Shown in pieces: positions 25,296 through 33,769 of a stretch of DNA of 46,621 nucleotides. A program made the translations under genes and the position numbers. The DNA is from Pirellulaceae bacterium (GTDB lineage Bacteria; Planctomycetota; Planctomycetia; Pirellulales; Pirellulaceae): contig JAHDXO010000003.1 in assembly GCA_023382975.1 (NCBI GenBank), positions 1 through 46,621 on the forward strand, in the 5' to 3' direction. Positions within the stretch are counted from its first letter, which is position 1. Every line of letters begins with the position of its first letter. Under the pieces are notes generated by a model. That model saw nothing but the letters and a program-made list of their open reading frames with translations, ran no database searches and was not told the origin of the DNA.

Positions 25296-28200
25296 TCACG
25301 GCGCCCGCTGAGCGTAGCAGACGAGGCTCCCGTCTTCGAGGGCCAGGTACAGATGTCCTCGAGCGGCGGCGATGCCGTGGAAGACTGGCGGCGATGCCAA
25401 CTGGTGTTCAGCCACTCGCTGGCCCGTCGCGCTATCGAAGGCGTACAGGACGCCGCCCAAACGTCCCTCGAAGGCGCCCAGCGGATCTTTCGGATCGACG
25501 ACATCAGGCGGTCCGGCCGCAAACAGCCGATCACCGGCGACGGCCATCGCCCGGACGCGAACCGGGACTCGCTGCGACCACGCGCTGCCGCGCCCTCCGT
25601 CGCTCTTGGCAAACAGCAGGTATCCGTTTCGGCCCGGCGTGAAGAATACCGTCGGGTCCAAACCTCGCAAGCTGTCGAACATGCGCACGTAGTACACCGT
25701 TTGCTTGTCGCGCACGATCAGCCGCGCGTGTTCGCTGCCCGAGGTCCAGGGCATGCGTTTGAAGTACGAGTCTTCGAGCCAACCGCTGCGCGTCTGCATA
25801 TCCGACGGGGATCGGCCACGGATCGACTGCAGATCGGCAGCGAACGCTTCGCTGCGCATGAACACGCTCGTACCGTCTCCGACCAGGATGTCAGGCAGCG
25901 AGCCCATGGGCAGTCCGTAATTCTCGTCGAATTCGCCCGCCTTGTAATCCGGGCCTTCGAGCCGGTTCTCGCAACGCACTTCGCCGGTCTGCGCGTCCAG
26001 GCCATACAGATAGATACCGCCGTCCAGTTGCGACGACCGGCCCGCGGCGAAGTAGACGATTCCGCCCTGCACCAGCACGCTGCCGGACACCGGCCACGCG
26101 GATTCCAACTGGCCAAATGCGCCGATCAGCCGCGCGGAGGGCGCGGCGCGAAAGCGCCACGCTAATTCTCCGCTGTCAGCCCGCAGGCAATAGACGCACC
26201 CATCGGTCGAGCCAAAAAACACCATTCCGTTGTAGACGGTCGGTGGCGAGTCGATCCGTGCGCCCGCAGCAAATTGCCACACCATCCGGCCGTCGCGGGC
26301 GTCCAAAGCGATCGCGAGGTGCTCGTCGGTCAACGCGACAAACACCCGGCCGTCGGCGGCCACCGGCGCGGAGACCTTTGTCCCCACCTTGGCACTCCAC
26401 GTCGCAACTGCGTCGTCCGGCACGTCGGCGACACTCGAACCGGTTCGCAAGGCATCGGCTCGAAACGTTGGCCAATCCGCCTCGTGCGGCGCTGTCGGCG
26501 CGGCATTGCGGACCCCGTAGGCCGGACCACGGACGAGTCGAGGTCCAGGGTCCGCGTTCGGTGGATCATCCTGGCAGACCGGCGCCAAAGCATTCATGCC
26601 GTTGAGCTTCTCCTCGATGTAGCATTGGCACGGGTGAGGCGGAGCGTACTGCAGCCCGTTGGCGGGCATCATGCCGACGTGGCAAGTGCCGCGCACCCAG
26701 TTGTGGACTGTGTGCTGGTCGTGCTGCAGGTCGATATACTCCGTCCCGCGGCGGCTCGCCAAAATGTACCGCTCGGTCGCCTTGTTGCGGTAGCATCGAT
26801 GGTGATGGTGGGCGTGAAACACGGTGCCCAACGGAACCTCGCGCTTCAGGACACCGGTCTTCAGGTCGTAGCCGTTGGCAGTTCGCGGCGCCAGCGTTCG
26901 CTGAGGCCGTTGGCCGCTTCGTTCGAACACCGCTTCGTCCAACTGATCGCTCCACGTCCAGACCAGACCATCGATCACAAACACGTCTTTCCACTCGTAC
27001 CACAAGTGACCGATGTACCGCTTCGGCTGTTCCCACAACAATCGCCCGTCGGCGGCGGCCAGCGCGGCCAGCTTGCTCGGGCTGGCATGAAGGACCACGC
27101 CGTCGTAAACGATCATCGTGCCGTTCCACAAGTCGCCGTTGGAACGGATTCCTCCGGCGGTCAAGTCGGACTCGGCCGACGGAAACGGGACTCGCCATTG
27201 CTCGGCGCCGGTCGCCCGGTTCAAGCAGACGATGTCGGGACCGTCGATCAACGCGATCGACTGGCCGTCCGTCGCGATGTTCAGCGAAGGATCCAGCTTC
27301 GCCGGCGCAACGCCCCCGCCTTGGCCCGACCACTTGAGATAATCGACCGTCGTGCCTCGATAGCCGTTCTGCGATACCCAGCGTTGCCGGCCCGACACCG
27401 CGTCGACGGCCATCACGCGGACATGATCGTCGCCGAGTACGGAGAGAATCAGATCGTTGTCCGAAACCAGGATTTCGTTGGTCCGTTCGGTACCCTGGTA
27501 GGTTTGCAGGATTTCGCCGGTTTGGGCGTTCAGTTCCGACACAGGCGCATGATAGCCGAGCGTTGCGTACACGCGGTCCCCGACCGCGACCAGTCGCTTC
27601 TGGAGATTGAGTGGAAAGTCTCCCGGCCGATTGGAGAACCAAGTGTCCTTCCACTCTCGCCATCCCCAGCGGCGGATGGGGACTTTCCACAGATCGACGC
27701 CGTTGAACGCATCGCGCGCGGCCAGGAACCACTTGTCCGGCAGGTCGTGCTGGCCGGTAAGGCTGATCGGCGCATCGTCCACGATGTAGAACAGCCGTCC
27801 ATTGGCCGTGACCAACGTGCTGATGCTGGATACCGTCTCGTGGGAACGCTGGAACATGGGGCCGTTAATCCACTGATAGTGCCGGGGCGGCCCGACCACG
27901 CGATCGCGAGCCACCGGATTGCCGTCGGGACCATGCAGGAAATGGGTCCACTGGTCGATGTCGGTCGGCCACGGTTTCCGCAGCACCAAGCACGAAGCCC
28001 CGAGCGTCGAGCCAACTACTTCCAAACCGAATCCGTCGGTCGGATCCGGTTTGCGATCCACAAGAGCCGTTCCCAGCGGCGCCAACACACGAGCCAGCTC
28101 GGCTTGAGCCAAACGCTGCTCCTGTTGCGAATCCATGTCCGCGACGATCGCCAGATTGATCAGATTGTCCGCGTAAGGAAGTCGCCCGCCGTCATACAAC

Positions 28201-28571
28201 GCCGCGGAAACCTCGCCGTAGAGTCCCTGCGAGCGGATTTCCTGTTGCACTTGCTGGCAGACGTCTTGATCGGCGACCAAGACATGCACCACGAAATTTC
28301 CGTGCCGCGCGATTGCCAGCGCCAACTGCGCATCCCGAGCGCCGACCACAACGCAGATGCCGCCGGATCGCCCACTGATCTCGACGATCTGGCCGGCCAA
28401 TTGCATGGCGTCTCGCGGGACTGGTCGAGTGTCCTGAGCGGCCAGTTGCCACGCCGGAAAGATGCATGCCAACGAGAGCACAGCGGCTGAAGCGAATCGA
28501 ACCAAGAGCGTTTCCCGCCCGCTTGGCACGAGAGGAACAGTCACGGGGTTGACAACGGGTCCACTGCTCAT
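25296..28571 (-). CDS. Secreted methyltransferase-like/PQQ beta-propeller fusion protein
   Basis: A 1091-residue secreted protein. The signal peptide is at about residues 28-46 (AVLSLACIFPAWQLAAQ). A Rossmann-like segment follows at about 55-170 (IVEISGRSGGICVVVGARD, then LINLAIVADMDSQ) that resembles a SAM-methyltransferase core, but its glycine motif is imperfect. The rest is PQQ/WD-type propeller blades, e.g. GVLYAFDSATGQRVAEHQL, with the PQQ-family starter DWPTFRADALRTG near 697-709. A conserved-looking segment holds HAHHHH and CQCY with other cysteines. The start is an ATG that overlaps the stop of the HEAT gene by 4 bp. The larger open frame upstream is shadow sequence of that gene. Family is clear; role is unknown. 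Confidence 0.85.
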   Translation of the reverse strand: MSSGPVVNPVTVPLVPSGRETLLVRFASAAVLSLACIFPAWQLAAQDTRPVPRDAMQLAGQIVEISGRSGGICVVVGARDAQLALAIARHGNFVVHVLVADQDVCQQVQQEIRSQGLYGEVSAALYDGGRLPYADNLINLAIVADMDSQQEQRLAQAELARVLAPLGTALVDRKPDPTDGFGLEVVGSTLGASCLVLRKPWPTDIDQWTHFLHGPDGNPVARDRVVGPPRHYQWINGPMFQRSHETVSSISTLVTANGRLFYIVDDAPISLTGQHDLPDKWFLAARDAFNGVDLWKVPIRRWGWREWKDTWFSNRPGDFPLNLQKRLVAVGDRVYATLGYHAPVSELNAQTGEILQTYQGTERTNEILVSDNDLILSVLGDDHVRVMAVDAVSGRQRWVSQNGYRGTTVDYLKWSGQGGGVAPAKLDPSLNIATDGQSIALIDGPDIVCLNRATGAEQWRVPFPSAESDLTAGGIRSNGDLWNGTMIVYDGVVLHASPSKLAALAAADGRLLWEQPKRYIGHLWYEWKDVFVIDGLVWTWSDQLDEAVFERSGQRPQRTLAPRTANGYDLKTGVLKREVPLGTVFHAHHHHRCYRNKATERYILASRRGTEYIDLQHDQHTVHNWVRGTCHVGMMPANGLQYAPPHPCQCYIEEKLNGMNALAPVCQDDPPNADPGPRLVRGPAYGVRNAAPTAPHEADWPTFRADALRTGSSVADVPDDAVATWSAKVGTKVSAPVAADGRVFVALTDEHLAIALDARDGRMVWQFAAGARIDSPPTVYNGMVFFGSTDGCVYCLRADSGELAWRFRAAPSARLIGAFGQLESAWPVSGSVLVQGGIVYFAAGRSSQLDGGIYLYGLDAQTGEVRCENRLEGPDYKAGEFDENYGLPMGSLPDILVGDGTSVFMRSEAFAADLQSIRGRSPSDMQTRSGWLEDSYFKRMPWTSGSEHARLIVRDKQTVYYVRMFDSLRGLDPTVFFTPGRNGYLLFAKSDGGRGSAWSQRVPVRVRAMAVAGDRLFAAGPPDVVDPKDPLGAFEGRLGGVLYAFDSATGQRVAEHQLASPPVFHGIAAARGHLYLALEDGSLVCYAQRAP

Positions 28572-29995
28572 GGTGACTCCTTGACCGCGGCGATGTCGTC
28601 GGCCGACAGCGCCGCGTGGAAGAACTTCACTTCGTCCAGAACTCCTCGAAACGCGTCCGTGATCTCCGCCGGGCTGTTCCCCGCGTCGAAACCGATTTCC
28701 ATGCCCTGCCCGCAATTGCCGGGGATCAGGCCCTCGGTCTTCGTGGTCGCCGCCAACCGGCCGTCGACATACAGCTCGATGCGGTCCTCGTGGACCACGC
28801 CGGCCAAGTGGACCCAGTCGCCGACGACACGCCGGTCGCCGGCGGCGATCGCTCCAGGGCTCTCTTGAGTCCGCCGAATGCCAAACTTGGCAACGCCGTC
28901 CTTGACATAAAGCGAGAATCCACAGAAGGCGCCGCCGCGTGCAACCACCACCCCGTCGTCCGACTCGGGACGTGCCCAGGCCATGATGGTGAACGGCTGG
29001 TTGGCGATCGGCAGTTTCGGAGGTTGCCCCAGTTCGATGAATCGTCCCGGGCCGAACCGCAGCGCGGCGCCGATGCGGCCATCGACCGGCTCGCAGCCGC
29101 GGATCTGGCCCTCGTTGCCGTTGCCCGTCTTGTCCCGAGCGACCTTCGCGTCCCGATCGTCGAAACTCCACCACGCGGCCAGGGTGCGGACCGGAGACAT
29201 GCGGTCGAGCGCCCCTTGCAGAATCCGGGACACGTTCGAGTCGCGTTCGGCAGTCAGAAGCTCGCGGAAAACCGTCTGCGTGCGTTTGTCCGCCGAATCG
29301 GCCAATGCCTCGGCTGCCGCCAATCGCACGATGCTTTCGGCGTCGGACAACGCAATCAACAGCGCGTCGAACCGGCGTGGATCTTTGGCTGCCGCCAGCG
29401 CCCGCACGGCCCGCAAACGCACGTCGGTCCGCGAGGCGTAGAGAAGCCGGACGAATGTGTCGAACGATGTCTCCGAGTCGACGTGTTCCAGCAACCACAT
29501 CACCGCATCCGCGTCCGTTCGAGGCTGGTTCAAGAGGTCGACCAACTTGGGGACGAGTTCAGGATCGCGCAGTTCCCGAATCGCCCACGCCGCTTGATCG
29601 CGGACGGTCCATTCCGAATCCCGCAACGCGTTCAGCAGCGCGTCACGAGCCCGAGGGTCTTTGATTTCGCCCAGTGAGTACGCCGCGTAGGTTCGCACGT
29701 TCGCATCGACGTCGCCGAGGGACTGGATCAGGCCGGGCACCGCCCGTTCGTCCCTGAATTGCCCCAAGACACGGGCCACTTCGCGGCGCACCGACGAGTC
29801 CGGATCTTGCAGCATCGCGATCATCGCGGGCACCGCGGATCGGTTGCCCTGTCGCCCCAAAGCCGCGACCGCCTGGCGGCGAACCGCCGGAAACTCGCTG
29901 CGCAAGTCCCGCATCCGCGGTTCGGTCAACGGGCTCTCGTCCGCTGCAAGCACCGGAACGACCAGTCCCACGAAAAACAGCAGGGCGATCCGCAC
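28568..29995 (-). CDS. Secreted HEAT-repeat protein with C-terminal LamG-type domain
   Basis: About 475 residues. From the GTG at 29995 the product begins RIALLFFVGLVVPVLAADES, a good signal peptide, with GGAAGG about 10 bases upstream. Residues ~25-260 are HEAT/PBS-lyase-type repeats (RREVARVLGQFRDERAVPGL, and so on). From about 290 a LamG/ConA-like jelly-roll domain follows (AAWWSFDD, FTIMAWARPE, GVLDEVKFFHAALS). HEAT plus LamG suggests protein or glycan binding outside the cell. It is translationally coupled to the PQQ-propeller gene by an ATGA overlap. An upstream ATG at 30136 would add 47 residues and is less likely. Confidence 0.82.
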   Translation of the reverse strand: MRIALLFFVGLVVPVLAADESPLTEPRMRDLRSEFPAVRRQAVAALGRQGNRSAVPAMIAMLQDPDSSVRREVARVLGQFRDERAVPGLIQSLGDVDANVRTYAAYSLGEIKDPRARDALLNALRDSEWTVRDQAAWAIRELRDPELVPKLVDLLNQPRTDADAVMWLLEHVDSETSFDTFVRLLYASRTDVRLRAVRALAAAKDPRRFDALLIALSDAESIVRLAAAEALADSADKRTQTVFRELLTAERDSNVSRILQGALDRMSPVRTLAAWWSFDDRDAKVARDKTGNGNEGQIRGCEPVDGRIGAALRFGPGRFIELGQPPKLPIANQPFTIMAWARPESDDGVVVARGGAFCGFSLYVKDGVAKFGIRRTQESPGAIAAGDRRVVGDWVHLAGVVHEDRIELYVDGRLAATTKTEGLIPGNCGQGMEIGFDAGNSPAEITDAFRGVLDEVKFFHAALSADDIAAVKESP

Positions 29996-30201
29996 AGTTT
30001 CACTGCCTTCCTCGGCTCCGACGCGTGACTTCTCCGAATCTAACTCGGCATAGTAATCCACTGGACGCATCAAACAAAGTGTAGGGTCGCCGCAACGACG
30101 CTTGGAGAGCGTCAATTCGTTCCTCCCGAGGAACACCCATTAGACGGAACGAGCGGCGAGGGTGCGGTGTCGGGCGACCGTAACTTGATGATGTTACTTC
30201 G

Positions 30202-30230
30202 TAGACCAGTATTGGCTGATTGGCGATAAT
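30202..30230 (+). promoter_or_regulatory. Possible sigma-70-type promoter
   Basis: TAGACC (30202-30207) and GATAAT (30225-30230) with 17-bp spacing lie 31 bp upstream of the ATG at 30262. They match four and five of six consensus bases. Confidence 0.35.
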
Positions 30231-30261
30231 GTCGTTATCTCCAGCCTGGAAAGATCGCGTC

Positions 30262-31614
30262 ATGAAGTCTGCACAATCGCTTGTCGCTTCGCTCATGGTG
30301 TGCTTGCCCGCGGCAACGTTGCTTGCCGACGACCTCGCGACCTGGAAAACGTATCCGGTCGCGAGCCACGGGAACCTGACCGTGAACCTTCGCATCAGGC
30401 CGGAAGCGACGCTGGCGGACGAGGAATGGATCGCAATCGAGTTCGTCAATCAGGGAGCGTCGCCAATCAAAGTGAAAGAGGCGAGCTACAGCATGGAAAG
30501 GACCGACCGCGATTTTCGGGGCGGGCCACCGGGACGCCAACCAAGTCTTGCCTCGGGTAATAGCCAGTCTCTGTTTCCAGACGCATGGGAAAGATCGCCG
30601 GTCAGACCGATGGTGATTCCACCGGGAACCTACCGCGTGATCGAGCAACCGAGCAGTTCCTCGTCCGCTCTGCTCGGACTTGCGCCCCAACGTGGGCAAC
30701 GCATCCAGGCTACGATTCAACTAGAACTCGTGCTTGACGATGGGACCAAGGTCACCACGAAACCCCAGGCGACGCGGTTTGAGTTTGAATGGCTCCGGCC
30801 CGACACAGACGGCTTCCATCGCATGCGAGTTCGACTTGAACGCTTGGTGGCCAACCCAAAATTCTGTGACTTTCACGCCGATATCGTCGGTCAACTGCTT
30901 CGAATCGACAGCGTATCCAGTGAACTCACGCTCCCACAACTGCTCGCCGGTCTTGAGAAATATGGCGGCATGATCACCGGGCGAGAGAGACTGGCGATGT
31001 TCATTGACCACCGCTTCCCCAATGATCCGGCGCTGGTTACCAGTCTCGAACAACGTTTGCGACGATCGGACAGAGCGGTCCTGCACGACATGACGCACAT
31101 GCCCAACACGTGGGACGACAGGCTCCTGGAACCGCTGTTGGCGATGTTCGAAGCGGACGACGCGAATTGGCGATTGGTGTTGAATGTGCTCGACCTGCAC
31201 GGTTCACCGCAGAAATCAGATGCCGCCATCGCTCGCCGACTTTCCCGTGCGATCGTCGCTTCGGGCGCGTTGAACGATGATTCAGTAAATGCAGTCGTCA
31301 AAATAAGCCACGCGCTGCAAACCCTTGGGCGAACTCATGACCGCGCCGCAGCAAAGCATGTGAAGCGGCTCCTAGACGATAAACGCCCCGTGGGGGTGGA
31401 GAGTGTGTCTCCTATATTTTTGACACGATTGCCAGCATTTCGAGTCTGCGATGAGGCGCTCGAAGCGGTGCTGATGCTGCTGGACAGCGATGCCAGCGCA
31501 ATGTACCCCGAATTCGAGAACGATGGAAAGACCTTTGAGGCGATTTACGAGAAGATTGCCGAAGAACGGGACGAACTGATCGCCAAAGTCAAGAAGCGGA
31601 TTAGCGAAAATTGA
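30262..31614 (+). CDS. Secreted hypothetical protein, 450 residues
   Basis: A signal peptide (MKSAQSLVASLMVCLPAATLLA) is followed by a beta-rich N-terminal part (about 30-170; TVNLRIRPEATL, EEWIAIEFVNQG). The rest is a helical part (about 185-440) with alternating hydrophobic residues that may be HEAT-like. I do not recognise a family. The C terminus ends in charged helices (EKIAEERDELIAKVKKR). The start at 30262 is the first M of the signal peptide. It has a plausible promoter and follows the HEAT/PQQ pair in opposite orientation. Function unknown. Confidence 0.7.
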   Translation: MKSAQSLVASLMVCLPAATLLADDLATWKTYPVASHGNLTVNLRIRPEATLADEEWIAIEFVNQGASPIKVKEASYSMERTDRDFRGGPPGRQPSLASGNSQSLFPDAWERSPVRPMVIPPGTYRVIEQPSSSSSALLGLAPQRGQRIQATIQLELVLDDGTKVTTKPQATRFEFEWLRPDTDGFHRMRVRLERLVANPKFCDFHADIVGQLLRIDSVSSELTLPQLLAGLEKYGGMITGRERLAMFIDHRFPNDPALVTSLEQRLRRSDRAVLHDMTHMPNTWDDRLLEPLLAMFEADDANWRLVLNVLDLHGSPQKSDAAIARRLSRAIVASGALNDDSVNAVVKISHALQTLGRTHDRAAAKHVKRLLDDKRPVGVESVSPIFLTRLPAFRVCDEALEAVLMLLDSDASAMYPEFENDGKTFEAIYEKIAEERDELIAKVKKRISEN

Positions 31615-31731
31615 GCGAGGTTTGGTTCTTGCGCGCCATGCTGCCCACTTCAACATCCAAGTACGTACGGAATCTCATCGTTAGACGCAAACGCGCTGAT
31701 GCGGGTCTCGAAAGAGCCGTAGCGGCCCCAG

Positions 31732-32108
31732 TCCGAAACGGCCGCGTGGTTCCGCAAGCAACGCAGCGAGGCGATGAGCGACTCGAAGACGGCAGGCCAA
31801 GTCGCTGGCCAAGCGGAAACCGGAATTGGCGACCGTGCAGGATCGCCTGCTCAATACGTACTTGGCTGGCACCGTCGACGAGGCGACTTACAAGGCCAAG
31901 TCTTCCGAACTCAAGGTGGAAGGGGTGAAGGCGGAAGAATCGTTGACCCAGCTAGGTGATGTGGACCCCGCTTGCGGCGAAATGGCCATCGAGATCTTCG
32001 ACCGTACCCAAGAAGTGGCGTAAATCTGGCGCGGTTCAAACAACGCCGTCTGTCGCGAAATCCTCGACGCGGTTTGTTTGAACCACACTTTGGGCGACCT
32101 AAAACCTA
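31732..32108 (+). pseudogene. Decayed serine recombinase C-terminal remnant
   Basis: From 31811 the frame reads KRKPELATVQDRLLNTYLAG, then VDEATYKAK and SLTQLGDVDPACGEMAIEIFD. This matches the coiled-coil C-terminal part of large serine site-specific recombinases. An in-frame TAA at 32021-32023 is followed, still in frame, by IWRGSNNAVCREILDAVCLN, so a single base change created the stop. Upstream, another frame gives AWFRKQRSEAM, pointing to a frameshift near 31780-31810. The N-terminal resolvase domain and zinc ribbon are missing. It lies about 60 bp from the 3' end of tRNA-Pro. Confidence 0.7.
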
Positions 32109-32116
32109 GACGCCAC

Positions 32117-32152
32117 CAAGAGAAAGCCCTTCGACAAGCTTGCCGAAGGGCT
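32117..32152 (-). terminator. Rho-independent terminator of tRNA-Pro
   Basis: On the minus strand AGCCCTTCG (32152-32144) pairs with CGAAGGGCT (32133-32125), followed by TTCTCTT. It sits about 16 bases past the tRNA 3' end. Confidence 0.75.
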
Positions 32153-32167
32153 CGATTTGAAGTCCAG

Positions 32168-32242
32168 TCGGGGTGAGAGGATTCGAACCTCCGACCTTTT
32201 GACCCCCAGTCAAACGCGCTAACCAGGCTGCGCTACACCCCG
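32168..32242 (-). tRNA. tRNA-Pro (anticodon GGG)
   Basis: The minus strand folds as a complete tRNA. The acceptor stem CGGGGTG pairs with CACCCCG and the discriminator is A. The D-arm is GCGCAGCCTGGTTAGCGC. The anticodon stem TTTGA/TCAAA encloses CTGGGGG, giving anticodon GGG. The T-arm contains GGTTCGAATCC. CCA is not encoded and must be added. It reads the CCC and CCU codons. A terminator follows. Confidence 0.95.
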
Positions 32243-32493
32243 TGTCAGATTCTGGACACCGCAGGGCGATCCGAGGATCGCCACGTGCGAGTCGTGTGTG
32301 CCTAATCTTCCACATTTCGCCGCTCATTTCAACCGGTCTTTGCTTCGGCTACCAAGACTGGCCGAATTTTACGTTCTGGCCCGGTTGTTGCTCCCCAGCG
32401 AAATCGCTTGTTTTGCCATCGGCAGGGCGGACGAATGCGCGAAACGGATGCAGCGGGTGCGTAGCCGACCAGCAAAGACACGGGAGCAAAAGG

Positions 32494-33528
32494 ATGATGA
32501 TCACCGACACGGCAACCATTTCTCCATCCCGACTCTTTTCCGAAGTGGCAGTGCCGTCGGCACCCCGCCGTTTGTCGCAGCAGACGCATCGTTTTGCCAA
32601 TCGGGTCGCCACAACTACATCTCCGAGAATGACGGTGGATGTGGTCCAGGCATCGGATGCTCCGTCGGAATCCATTGCAGCATCGAACCAAAAAGACAGC
32701 CCGCCTCGGGAGTTCATGTTTCTGTTTGGCGGCACGCTATCGCCCGCAGATCTCACGTATCTTGACGAAATTTTGGGAATGCATGGCTTGAGAGGCTCAA
32801 TTCTGGCTGGCGTGGATGGCGAGGCCAACACGATGTGCCAGACGCCAACTCGGGATCTGTCAAGCGTCCGTGCGGCCGAGTTGTCAAATCACGCATCGAA
32901 GCTGCAGATGGCGGCTGCGATCGCCGAGCACATGGGTGTGAAGTGCCAGCGACTGGCGATGCCGATCGGGATCGCCCGTACCGACGACTTTCTCCATTCG
33001 CTTCGAACGTTCGGAGCGACGACCACGAGTTCGCGGCTCAAATTGGAGCGAGATCGTTTGGTGCTGCGGCTGGCGAGCCACAACAGCGTCCTGGCAGACC
33101 GCCGAGTTGCGGTGTACGGAGAAGAGATCGAGTTCGTGGTCGGCGTGGTTTCCTTGCTGCTGGAGGCTGGTATGCTGCCAGTCCTCTGCGGCTCTCGCAT
33201 GGCTCCTCAACAATTGCGTCGAATCTTGGAGAGCACCACGCCGGAGCTGCAAACCCGAACTTCCGTCGTCCAGGCAGAAGGTTTTCGCGATCTCCAGGCC
33301 GACGTCCTCGCCGCTCGGCCCGATGCGCTGATCGCAAATCGCGACGCGCGCGAATTCGCCGAGCGGATGGGCATCCCCTTTGTCTGCGCGGGACGGCCTC
33401 TATGTAACCATAATGGAGATTTCGATATCGTTCAGATTGGCTATCGTGGGGCGATGCAACTGCTGGATCGGCTGGAGTTGGCGATTGACCGACCCTGCAA
33501 TCGGCACCGCAGCGAGGAAAAACGCTAA
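32494..33528 (+). CDS. Nitrogenase component 1-like protein (NifK/NifN type), C-terminal part only
   Basis: A 344-residue protein. Residues ~73-332 follow the C-terminal region of nitrogenase component-1 beta-type subunits: MPIGIARTDDFLHSL (156-170) against the NifK IPMGLDWTDEFL block; LERDRLVLRL (184-193), then RRVAVYGE and VVSLLLEAGMLPVL, against the ERGRLVD...RFALWGD...FLLELGCEPV block; PDALIANRD, GIPFVCAGRP and IGYRGAMQLLDRL (315-327) against PDFMIGN, PLIRIGFP and LGYEGAMQIL. Residues 1-72 look unrelated and low complexity. The N-terminal domain with the P-cluster cysteines is absent, so canonical electron transfer is not possible. GGGAG lies 7 bp before the ATG. No nifH, nifD or nifE is nearby. 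It could be a maintained remnant or a repurposed assembly scaffold. Confidence 0.72.
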   Translation: MMITDTATISPSRLFSEVAVPSAPRRLSQQTHRFANRVATTTSPRMTVDVVQASDAPSESIAASNQKDSPPREFMFLFGGTLSPADLTYLDEILGMHGLRGSILAGVDGEANTMCQTPTRDLSSVRAAELSNHASKLQMAAAIAEHMGVKCQRLAMPIGIARTDDFLHSLRTFGATTTSSRLKLERDRLVLRLASHNSVLADRRVAVYGEEIEFVVGVVSLLLEAGMLPVLCGSRMAPQQLRRILESTTPELQTRTSVVQAEGFRDLQADVLAARPDALIANRDAREFAERMGIPFVCAGRPLCNHNGDFDIVQIGYRGAMQLLDRLELAIDRPCNRHRSEEKR

Positions 33529-33769
33529 CCGGAACGGTCAGACTATTCACTCGCGACTCTCCGCATGTTAAAGTGGGAAAGAGAAAGCCGAAGTTCGGTA
33601 GGAATGCTATCCAAGCGTCACTCCGCAACGATCTGCCATCTTCCGTCCGCGTCAAGCCGATCCGGCGACAGGTTGGTCCTGTCCGGAACCTCCGGAGAAC
33701 CATTGGGTTGGGAGCGGCCTGACCGCCAGGGAGCCTTCAAATTTCCAGCCAAACAGTGGGGGTGCTGAA

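Noticed and set aside
26274..28490. A 738-codon plus-strand open frame antisense to the PQQ gene.
   Set aside because: High-GC antisense shadow with no domain and biased composition.
28572..29498. The in-frame upstream extension of the PQQ-propeller gene over 300 codons.
   Set aside because: It is arginine-rich shadow sequence of the overlapping HEAT-LamG gene; the ATG at 28571 has the signal peptide.
32242..32493. In-frame upstream extension of the nitrogenase-like gene to the tRNA.
   Set aside because: It crosses the tRNA 5' flank, has no ribosome site, and the ATG at 32494 has GGGAG at correct spacing.
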